A stretch of 64,000 nt of DNA, from positions 29,423,566 through 29,487,565 of the forward strand of contig CM064871.1 in NCBI GenBank assembly GCA_032719365.1, written 5' to 3'. Shown piece after piece: positions 11,387 to 21,281 of this stretch (its first letter is position 1; the number at the start of each line of letters is the position of its first letter). The position numbers and the translations under genes were made by a program. The DNA comes from Prinsepia uniflora. Lineage: Eukaryota; Streptophyta; Magnoliopsida; Rosales; Rosaceae. The notes under the pieces are model-generated. The model saw only the letters and a program-made list of their open reading frames with translations. It did not search any database and was not told where the DNA came from.

Positions 11387-11400
11387 CTCTATAAATAAGG
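11387..11400 (+). promoter_or_regulatory. TATA box for antisense ORF of T
   Basis: ctcTATAAATAagg is a textbook plant TATA box on the plus strand, about 290 bp upstream of the ATG of the Transposase_28-like ORF and opposite in direction to T's gag-pol. It suggests the antisense ORF had its own promoter. No start site can be confirmed from sequence. Confidence 0.55.
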
Positions 11401-11678
11401 GAAACCCTCCACTGATTCCTTTACTTGCGTTTTTTGAGAAAGTGTCAAAATTCTGTTAAATTGAATAGGCAATTTCTGATCAGCTCTCGGCGACGGTGCT
11501 CAAGGTGGTGCGATTTCTGATCCAGAACTCCATCGCAAAAAACACGGTAAGCTTCTCGTTCTTGAGTTTTGTAGATTGAACTTGAGAATGGCCAAGATCT
11601 GAGCATGAACTTGATGAAGTTTGTTCAGATTTTTTGAAATTGAGGTTGGTCTCCGAGTTGTGTTTCACCTAATTTTCG

Positions 11679-14275
11679 TTGATGGCCGAGGATAGTAGCT
11701 CGGTGGCGGAGGGGATGTGTTATGACTTAGAAGGTGGGGAGTCCTCAGGTAGTAGTGTGAAGGTTCTTATTCTTGTGTTTGGGAGTGAGGACGAGGCCAG
11801 CTTAACTGACGTAGAGGATAAGACTCGATCAGTACACGAGGAGGCTGAATGTTTCGGGCAGCAGATTGTATCGGAACCGGAAGTAGTGGTGGCCGACCGC
11901 ATGGGCTATGGAAGTGTCTTGGTAGATGCTGAGAAAATACAGAAGGTAGGTGTGCACAAGGCACTGAAGCTAACACATGGTCGATAGAAGGGCTCGGTGT
12001 GGATGGCCAAGGCAAAGCCTACCAGCGATGGGTCAATGTTGGATGTAGTACCCATAGAGAAATCCGCCTTCACCGTGGATGAAATGGTGAATAAGGAGAC
12101 CGAGAAGGGTCTGTTGAAGATGCGAATCGAGTTCGGTGTGCTGGAGTCCATAATCGCATGTACCAACAAGGGATGAAAGACTGAGTAACCCCCAACTGGT
12201 ATGGTATTGTTCTATACCGAGCTGATGCACCATGGGGTGAGGCTGCCGCTGCACCCTTGGTTGCGTCGAATGGTGAAGTGGATGGGGTAGCACTCAGCCA
12301 GCTCAATCCCAATGTCTGGATTTTTCTCTGCTCTTTTTATACGGCCTTTCGTTGGTCTGAGCGACCAGAGCCGAGCTATGCCTAGATCATGTACTTATAT
12401 GAGTTTGGGTTCCAATAGTAGAGCACCGGGTGGGTCTTCGTCCGTCATCGCAAGAAGGGAAAATGATGCGAGCTTATGTTGGACATAACGACCTTCTAGA
12501 AGTTCTACAAGACTAAGTTTTTCGTAGTCGATGGATGTTAGAGGGGGGACACCGAGGGGGGGCCAATACCGACCAAGTTTCACACCCAAGGTGTCTATTT
12601 GTAGCATAGGCTGACTTTGTACTTTTGTATTTTTTTCCAAGTGTCTTTGTAAATGCTAACTACTGTCTCGGTGTGAAGGTTTGTTTCCCAAAAAAGTGAT
12701 CTTAGGGAAAGAGAAGGCAGTAGTACACCAAGTGAGGGCAATCTTGGACGACTTGAATCGGAACCGACGAATTCTTCAGTTACCAGGATTTCAGCAGAAG
12801 GCTGGCCTAATCGATACCGACGAGGGTAAGTTGACTAGACCGAGTTGCATTCAGGTTTGTTTGGTTTCCTTTTGTTTTGTGATGACCCGTTGCTCGGTGG
12901 TACAGTTCCATACCATCTCGGTAACCGAATTCTAAAAGACTGTGAGAAACTGAGGATGAAAGCTAACAAAACCATGTGGGATTCGGCCTCGGTGTCGAAG
13001 GTTGCTGAGCGTGTATCTGCTCAAGAAGAAGAAAGACAGAGCAGACAAAGGGCAACATGTGCATACCGACCACCCGAAGCAGGGCCAGTCCTCCAAGCCA
13101 AGACAAAAGAGTCCTCCTCGATCTCCAAAAGGGAAGAGGTCCGACACCGAGGAGGGTCGTGTGCTTTCTCCTGACCCCAGGTGGACCAAGGTAAGGTTGG
13201 AGGCCGAGGCAATCCTGTCGACTCAAGATGAAATTGGTGGAAATAGGACCGCGACGCCCCTAGAGTTCAATCCTCCCCGTCCCCTCCTCGTATGGATATC
13301 AGGATTCTGGACATGCTGAAGAAGAGTGGGGACTTGAACCTTGGTATATTCACCGAGGGGGAGTCGTTGGGTGAGGCTTCCAGTGCTGGGGGAACCATAT
13401 ATCGTTCGAGATATATGGTATTGTTGCTGAACAAAGTATGTCAAGGGGCCTCCATCCCCTTGGACGAGTTGGCCGAGGTACAATGCAAGTCGGCTGACCA
13501 AAAGATGGAAAAAGTCCTACAGCTACTTAGTAATGTAAGTTTTCCCTGTTTGGTGCAAGTTCAGTTTATATGCTGAGTTAGAGTCATTCTTACAATTGTT
13601 ATGTGCATGCACTTGGAGAAGTCTATCTTCATTTCGGTACCGCCAGAGGAGAGTGGCCGCTGCTCTGAGAGATAAGGAGAAGCTGAGGAAGAAATAAGAG
13701 GAGCTCATTCCAAAGCTACAGGAGGCCGAGAAGGAAATCAAATAGGTCGCCGACCTGACCTAACAACTCGAAGTCGAGAGGTGGAAAGTTCAGGAGACCA
13801 TAGCCTCAAGGAACCAAATGAAGGCCGAGCTGGAGGTCAAGGAGAAAGATCGACTACGAAATTGGAAAGAATGTGTCGAGTCAAGGCGACAAGAGAGTCC
13901 AACCTAGAAGAAGCTCGAAAAGGAGCAGTGGCCGAGTTTAAGGTGTCTGAGGAGCAGGACAAGATAAAGAATGAATATGCGGCCGACTGGGAGCAGGAGT
14001 TTTTCAGGAACCTCTTCCTCAGCAATCTGGAGCTGTCAATAAGGACCACCTAGCTCGGTCAGGATATTATCACTAAGATGTTTGAGGATGAGTCTGATGG
14101 AAACACGGTAGAGGAGCTAGTTGAGGAGCAGCAAGAGCACCAAGTGGTAACCGAGCAGGAGTGGCCAACCGAGGGGCCACGAGTATAACCTGAAACGGTG
14201 CCACAGGCAGAGAAGCCTAGTGTGGAGGTGGAAGAGATAGTGTACGATTCAACCTTTATGCCTGTACGTTTCCAT
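11679..14275 (+). pseudogene. Antisense ORF of T, Transposase_28-like protein with coiled coil
   Basis: Decayed plus-strand gene antisense to T's gag-pol, between pol and the 3' LTR. It opens with ATGGCCGAGG (11682) and a 102-codon acidic frame. Next comes a block with 'LPLHPWLRRMVKWM' and 'LSQLNPNVWIFLCSFY' (about 12240-12340), which I recognise as the core of the plant 'putative gypsy type transposon' family (Pfam PF04195). Then 'FYKTKFFVVDG' (about 12500) and a charged region rich in E/K/Q (13630-14050) typical of a coiled coil. Stops and frame changes interrupt it; some may be introns (e.g. gt at about 12825). Additional ORFs of this kind are known in Tat-lineage elements; their function is not established. 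Exon limits are uncertain. Confidence 0.65.
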
Positions 14276-14439
14276 TTTTCATAGGTGGTAGGTTGGTCGA
14301 GGGCCCTATTTTTTAATGCTCTTGTAGATCGAGCATAAAAAGGTCTTCATTAATGAAAATGTGTTGATTCATGAAAACGTTGCAAGTTTATTTTCTTAAC
14401 CGACCCGTGGATGTAGAAAGATCGTTAGAGGTAAACGGA

Positions 14440-15635
14440 TGCATTGGTTGGAGTCAAAGTGTTGGTGTAAGCCGAGTAGGGATGTACACTGACTCTAAAG
14501 TTTGTGTCAAAATAGCAAGTGTTGGGGTGTAGGCCGAGTAAGACCGTACCTAGACTCGTATGTTTGAGTATAAGTGTAGGTGTTAGCCAAGTAGGGTTGT
14601 ACATAGGCTCGAAGGTTTGAGTCTAAATAGAAAGTGTTGGGTTGTAGGCCGAGTTAGACCGTACCCCAACTCGTATGTTTGAGTCTGAGTGTTGGGGTAA
14701 GCCGAGTAGGGCTGTACACCAACTCAAAAGTTTGAGTCAAAATAGCAAGTGTTGGGGTGCAGGCCGAGTTAGACCGTACCCCAACTCATATGTTTGAGTC
14801 TGAGTGTTGGTGTAAGTCGAGTAGGGTTATACACCGACTCGAAAGTTTGAATCAAAATAGCAAGTGTTGGAGTATAGGCCAAGTAAGGTAGTAGGCTGAG
14901 TAAAGCAGTGCCCCGAATCATATGTTTGAGTCTAAGTGTTAGTGTAAGCTGAGTAGGGCTGTACACCGACTCGAAAGTTTGAGTCAAAATAGAAATTGTT
15001 GGGGTGTCGGCTGAGTAAGGCCATACCCGACTTGTATGTTTGAGTCTAAGTGTAGGTGTTAGCCGAGTAGGGCTATACACCAACTCGAAGGTTTGAGTAT
15101 AAATATCAAGTGTTGTGGTGTAGGCTGAGTTACACCGTACCCCGACTTGTATGGTTGAGTCTAAGTGTTGGTGTAAGCCTAGTAGGGTTGTACACCGACT
15201 CGAAAGTTTGAGTCAAAATAGCAAGTGTTGGGGTGCAGGCCGAGTTAATATGTACCCTGACTCGTATGTTTGAGTCTGAGTGTTGGTGTAAGCCGAGTAG
15301 GGCTGTATACCGACTCGAAAGTTTGAGTCAAAATAGCAAGTGTTGGGGTGCAGGCCGAGTAAGACCGTACCCTGACTCGTATGTTTAAGTCTAAATATAG
15401 GTGTTAGCCGAGTAGGGATGTACACCTACTCGATGGTTTGAGTCTAAATAGCAAGTGTTGGGGTGTAGGCCAAGTTAGACCCTACCCCGACTCGTATGTT
15501 TGAGTCTAAATGTTGTTGTAAGTCGAGTAGGGCTGTACACCGACTCGAAAGCTTGAGTCAAAATAACATGTGTTGGGGTGTAGGCCAAGTTAGACCATAC
15601 CCTGACTCGTATGTTTGAGTCTGAGTGTGTTTTGC
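14440..15635 (+). repeat. Minisatellite, ~60-bp units, in T 3' region
   Basis: About 20 units of roughly 60 bp, alternating two subtypes. One reads gtgttggggtgtaggccgag then a 'gaccgtacc..gactcgtatg' part; the other reads ttggtgtaagccgagtaggg then a 'gctgtacaccgactcgaaag' part. Both end in gtttgagtc. One unit near 14880 is longer (an extra partial copy). The array lies between the antisense ORF and the end of pol. Tandem arrays in this position are known from Tat/Ogre elements. Confidence 0.92.
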
Positions 15636-15639
15636 AGAC

Positions 15640-16290
15640 TACAAGCATTGAGCAAATGGAAAGATACTCATTGATAATGTGTTCCAAAGTTGGCAAATTA
15701 CAGCAAGTCACAAGATGAAGAAAATACAAAGTTAAATGAAGTATTTCTTAAGGTGGACGGCTTGCCATGGGTGGCCGAGTTGTCTACCCCCGAGTCTTCC
15801 ATGTCATAGGTGCCTGGATGGTAGATCCTTGTAACCCGGTAGGGGCATTCCTAGTTTGGGCCGAGAGTTCCAGTTGAACGATCTTTGGTGGCAAGGCTGA
15901 CCTTTCGAAGGACCCAGTCTCCTTCCTGAAAACCGCCGGATTTAACTCTGGCATTGTGATAATTGCAGAGTCGTTGCTTGCAGGCAATATTTTTGAGGTT
16001 AGCTTGTTCCATGTGTTCCTCAATGAGGTCCAAGCTTAGTGCAAGCTACTGGTCATTTTGGTCGGGTTCGTAGGTCGACATTCGGTAAGAAGTTTCATTC
16101 AGCTCAACGGGGATGACCGCCTCAGTTCCCAGGGTCATTGAAAAAAAAGTTTCATTTGTGGACGTTTGATAGGAGGTCCTATACGACCAGTGTGCGTTAG
16201 GGAGGATCTCAGACCACTTTCCCTTTGCCTTATCGAGCTGGGTTTTCAGTGTGTGCTTGATGATTTTGTTTATGGCTTCTACCTAGCCAA
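15640..16290 (-). pseudogene. Element T integrase, C-terminal part
   Basis: Minus-strand frame beginning at the C insertion edge with 'VEAINKIIKHTLKTQL', passing 'KGKWSEILPNAHWSYRTS', then 'LDLIEEHMEQANLKN' and 'FQEGDWVLRKVSLATKD', and ending in a GPY-like 'YRVTRIYHPGTY' segment. This is the tail of a Ty3/gypsy integrase of Tat type, which inserts element cDNA into the genome. An internal stop lies between the core and 'LDLIEE'. The upstream RT, RNase H and integrase N-terminus are absent from the window, including on the other side of C. Confidence 0.88.
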
Positions 16291-18961
16291 TGTAATGGCC
16301 CTTACCGAATATTGGGATTAAATATTAATTAATTATGGTTTAGGATGACTAATCGGGGATTAGTTGAGAGAATTCGGACAGACGGTGCGAAATAACCGTT
16401 TTGCCCCCGGAATTGGGCAAATGTTGACTTTTGACTTGGGGAGTCAAATGTACGAGGATCTATGACTGTGACGTAGATCGGGATGTCACAAGTACGTAGA
16501 CAGGTGGCATGTCAAAATCGGAGGTTCGACGGAGAAGCCACGAGTCTAGAATGTTTTACGGTACTATTGCACGAAAATCGAGAAAATGGGACATGTGGCA
16601 GGTTTAGATTGGATTGGAAATCAGGGCGGACCAACCAGTAAGTGACTCCTGTCCCTTATCTGATTGACCCATTTCCCCAAACGGTGGGATATTTATTCTT
16701 TTCCATTCGATCGATCATTCTTCATTCTCCCAAAACCCGTGACCGTGCAACCCATCCAATCCCAACCCTTTAACCTTCATTTTCTGGACTGGGTATGAGA
16801 TTGAAAGTGAGAGAGGGACGTGAGACGAGGCTAGTGGTGACAACGGTTCGAGCCGTTGTGGAAGGTGGCTGGTGAAACCATGATTGGTGGGTTTGATATT
16901 TCAAAAATGGTGAGTTAAGTTTTAGAGTTTGTTGAAAGGTTTTATTAATGGAAAAGTTTTTTGGAGGTTGCTAGGACGCTAGTGGACTTGGAACGGTGGC
17001 TGAAGGTGGCCGAAATCGTTGAAAACCGACGTTGGAAGTTGGCATGTTCAAGCATAACTTTGAAAGGTATGGTTTTGAACTTGGTTTTCATGCTTTGAAT
17101 TGATATATCAATTAGGAATGATTAGAGGAAGGTTTAGGAATCAAAATAGACGAAAACAGACTGAAACTTGAGAGATATGGAGGTGAACCGGCCACGCCAG
17201 TCCAGTTGCACTAGCTGCACAGTTTAACCGGACCGGATCGGTTCAGCCGAAGAACAGGGATGATGAACAGTAGGCACGTGAGGCCTACGCGCAACGCCTT
17301 TGGGAGGCCCGTGGGGCGCGTGGGTTATCATTAGGACACGTGTTCAACATATGAAATCATCTATTCGATGTAACGAACATTTTGGGGCTAGTTTCGTGTC
17401 GATCGGACATTGTTTCGATATAGTTTTGTGTGTCCGAAGGTTTAAAGTCTATGTAAAATACATTTAAAAATTTGGGAAAATTACGGGGATTTAATGAGAG
17501 GTTAATGAGGTAGTTAGTAACCCTCTAGTATGGTTTGGATAGGCTTGGAAGTCCCGATGATAGTGTTCTGGCTCAGAGGGCGTATGGCATACGTATCGAG
17601 GCGACATCGTAGGACGGTCTGTGAGTGGACAATATTTTCTAAACTGTGATGCATGCATAACTGGTTTTATATGTTTTATATATTTTCTAAACTGTGATGC
17701 GTGCATAACTGTTTTTATATGTTTTATATATGTGATTTCTATAGTGATTATTGTGGTATTGGTGATTTACATGGTTGCACGTATTTTGAGGTAATCCCGT
17801 ATTTACACGTATTTTGATGTTACGACTTTATACTGTGGTTATACGTGATTGTGGTTTTAATAATGGTTTAATAGTATGGTTTTGGATTGGAAATATGGAA
17901 TCAGGCTTGAGACCCCTTTTTTTTGGAAACCCTCAGACTTGGAGTCGATTTGAGTACTACATTGGGCTGGGGGCCCAGTTGGTTTGTATGATCGGGCTAG
18001 AGGCCCATTTGGTTTATGAAATCGAGCATGAAGCCCAATTGTGTTTTATAAATGTGATTTCGGGTTTGGGACCCTATGTTTCATAACGTGATTTCATGTC
18101 AGGGACCCTAAATGGTTTTGAAATTATGGATTTGTGATGGTTTATGGAAATTTTGGGCAGGGCCCTTTGAGGTGTTTTGAAATGACTTTATAAAACTATT
18201 TTCCATATACGATCTTGATACGAGGATTTGTGGATGGTCTCCTCTAGGTGCCTGGACACTGGGGAAGTCACGGTGCTTCGCCTACGAGGGGCCATTATAC
18301 GGAGCTTCCGGATCGTATACTGACTCAGGAGTAGGATTGCTATGATTAGACGTCTGGGACGTTAGACATCTGGGATGTCACAGATATTGACCCAGAGAGA
18401 CCGCGGGCAGCACATGTTGTTTTTACCATAAGATATGAAGTCTGGGACTCTAGGTATCTGGAATGCTGAGGATGGTTATGTGGTAAATATGGATTATTGG
18501 ATTTATGAAATGGTATTTCGGTGCTTATGGATTTGTGATTATGGATTTGGGCAGTGGCCCACTTTGTTTTGGTTTTACGGATTGTGGTGTTTTACAGTTT
18601 TTGGGCTAAGGCCCTAATGATTTATTTCAGTAAATGCTTTGGTTATTAGTTTTCGATGCAAGCATAGTTTTAGTGAAGAGCATAAATGTCTTTTATAAAA
18701 TGTTTTTTATGAACTTATTGATTTTCGTCCACTCACAGTTTTTTTTTAATGCCCTTTAGGTTGATCACGGATAGAGGCTATAGCAGAGACAGAGACATCG
18801 CACTCCTCCACCGATCCTGGCGCGCTCTAGGAGCCCTGTATGGGCCAAGGTATGAATTATCCCTTGTCTGACACTTCATGTTAGACAGGAGCATGGCACA
18901 TCCCGCTTTAATCCTGAGGGGATTGGGATGGGTCGTGGGGGGATTGGGATAGGTCGTGTCA
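16291..18961 (+). mobile_element. Element C, 5' LTR
   Basis: 2,671-bp LTR from TGTAATGGCCC to GGTCGTGTCA, paired with 28489-31110. Flanks are GCCAA (16286-16290) and TCCAA (31111-31115), a 4-of-5 TSD. It contains the GTGACGT/ATGTCAC pair (about 16470), a decayed GC-rich hairpin (about 17273), tandem gggcttgaggcccaatt-type units (17890-18110), and a near-duplicate of the last 25 bp (gggattgggatgggtcgtg appears twice at about 18918-18961). Confidence 0.95.
17543..18759 (+). other. Putative internal exon and intron in C 5' LTR
   Basis: Acceptor TTTGGATAG ends at 17542; exon 17543-17620 (78 nt); donor GTGAGTGGAC 17621-17630; branch-like GTCCACTCACAG 18727-18738; acceptor GCCCTTTAG ending 18759. 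Donor and branch blocks are perfectly complementary over 12 bp (CTGTGAGTGGAC / GTCCACTCACAG). An upstream donor candidate is ATG|GTGAGT at 16910. Splicing is inferred. Confidence 0.5.
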
Positions 18962-18963
18962 AG

Positions 18964-18975
18964 TGGTATTAGAGC
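18964..18975 (+). other. Primer binding site of C (initiator-Met type)
   Basis: TGGTATTAGAGC two bases after the 5' LTR. It differs by one transition from TGGTATCAGAGC, the complement of the plant initiator-Met tRNA 3' end used by many gypsy elements. It fixes the plus orientation of C. Confidence 0.88.
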
Positions 18976-21281
18976 GAGGTTGTCGCTATTCGAGCAAACC
19001 GTGTAGTTCTTGTGGTACGCGCAGGTCGAGGATGTGATGTCTCTACGTGGTCAGCCGTTATCAATCTGATAATTAGGATGCCAGTTTGATAGTTATTGGG
19101 ATTGAATAGTGGATAGAGTGTGATTAGCCCGATACGCCGTGTGTTAGTGTGATTCGACCCGGGTAGGGTTACTTTTGACAGATTGGTAGTGCGATGACCA
19201 TCCAACGGTTCGATCATATGATGTTAGATTGTTTTGCTGCTAGGACCAGCTGGGTTCGAGGAACCCCAGTTGAGTTGATTGTGGGATTGGATTGACGTCT
19301 ATACAATGTCAGGACCGCGGGGTCGGTAAGATGTTGGATTTTACTGCAGAGGGCAGTTGGGTTCAAAGGAACCCTAGGGTCTGATTGTGGAACCCTAAAT
19401 TATGATAGATGGACTGGAAAGGTGAACCTTAGTTGTGATTAATGAATTACAATTGTGAGTCCGTAGTTGTTGTGGATTGGATGACTTTCTGAAGTCGAGG
19501 AGGTCTGTCGGGTTGAACCCCAGATTGTGACTGATGGATTGAAATTTGTGTTGTAGAGAACAGCTGAGGTCGTGTATGACCAAGTGGACGACTCTAGTGT
19601 GTCTAGTCGAAACTATGGCGATTAGTTGGCCCGACGCGATGTGAAATGATGGGATTCGATCCACGAGTACGATTATGAGATGATATATGGAATCCCGAGT
19701 TGGACCAATTAATAGTGTGATTTGTTGATGAGGATCTTCATAATGATGAATGTTGGTCGACATCCATGTGGGGATGGCTGGCTATCGAGAGTGGTTGTAG
19801 TTGTAGTTGTGGTTGTGGTGAATCGGGGGACGTTCAGGGAACGTTCATTTTCTTGTACGAGTTGTCAAGATGATTGTAGCCAGAGTTGTTGGGTACGAGG
19901 GAGGCAGAATTCCTCCAACTTGAGCGGAGGTACGGAGTCGTTGCTCGGTATGAGTGACGACTTAGGGTCGTCTGATTCGCACACTACGTGCCGGTGATTG
20001 TGATGATGATGGGCCACGATTTGGGATGTGACTACGTCATGATGGGCATACATTTGGTATCTGAGTTTCGGCAATGGGTCAGTGTTGGAATGGATGGGAT
20101 CCAGCAAGAGTTGAGATGGGTTGGGTTAAGTAGTCCCAATAGGTATGAGATGACTGAGTGATGAATGGACGAAAGGTACGATCGAGACACGAGGAGTTTT
20201 GGATGACGCAGGGGACGTTATGGGAATTAGTGGATTCGGGGAGTTGTCGTCAACTCTGAAACATGAGTGGTTGTGTGTTTCTAGTATCATGAGGAAGTGT
20301 AAAGAATTTATTGAAATTGGAAGAAGCCGAAGAGAATTAATGGTAGTGTTGGTGTGAGATTGTGTGATTGTGAAAAACATGGAGACCCGAGAGTTGAGCC
20401 CGTAAAGGTTGAGATGTGAGAACAAGATAGTAACAAATTACATCCTTTTGGATGTGCATAACGGTTATAAAAGGACAGGAGGTCTGGGTGATAGATTGGT
20501 TGCGGACAAGTGGCTGTCCGAGTGAGTTGAGGATTTGGGAAGTCCAGTGGTTAGGTTTGACATCGAGTTGGAAGCATATCTATTTCCAACGTGGTTGGAA
20601 CTTCGGAATCAAGAGAAGTTGTGATTGAGACGATGAGGAGGATGTTTGATTTAGAATTGGGGTTGGATGACGAGAAGTGGTCAACACATATTATTGGTTG
20701 GTGAAGGTGAACGTGTCATTTGTCTACCTTGTAACCGATGATGTTGGGTGTCACCGGTATGGTGATCGTGTATTGGTTGGTGGACCTGTGATTTTTTTTG
20801 GGTCATCAGGAGGAGTTGGGTATTTCGAAGTTAGGTGAACGTGATCTCTCCTTTTCTGCTTTGTGGCAGACGATGTTGGGTTACATGGTGTGGTGGGTGT
20901 AGTGAGATTGTGTTTCCATTCACGTAGGATGAATTTTGATGTCATCGTCTTGGATTATCTTTGATTTTCCTTAGGTGGGCCGACAAGGATTGATATGAGG
21001 TAATTGGAGAGGACCAGTAGTATAGGCGTGTTCCGTCGTTGACTGATCGGTTTAGATGTGAAAATGGTTGATAAGCGAATCGGTAGGATGAAGATTCAAT
21101 GAGGGTGTAAGACCTTATGACCTGAAATCTGGTAGTTAGCTGAGTGAGAACATGTGTGGAGCCTAGGGGGATCTGGATCGTGATGTGGATCTGGATCATG
21201 ATGTTATTGATCAGGTTATGTGGTGGATCGCGTGGATTGTGATGTCGTGCATGTGCTGGCAGACTTCGCCTTGTTGATTAT
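18976..21281 (+). mobile_element. Element C internal region, part 1 (non-coding)
   Basis: About 2.3 kb of G/T-rich sequence with no recognisable gag or pol. Short degenerate direct repeats occur, e.g. cagctgggttcgaggaaccc (about 19249) and cagttgggttcaaaggaacc (about 19350). No intact ORF of a known family on either strand. It resembles a large retrotransposon derivative (LARD): LTRs, PBS and PPT present, coding lost. Confidence 0.7.

Noticed and set aside
14440..15635. Regular spaced repeats as a CRISPR-like array
   Set aside because: Units are contiguous 60-bp tandem repeats with no unique spacers, inside a plant retrotransposon. This is a minisatellite.
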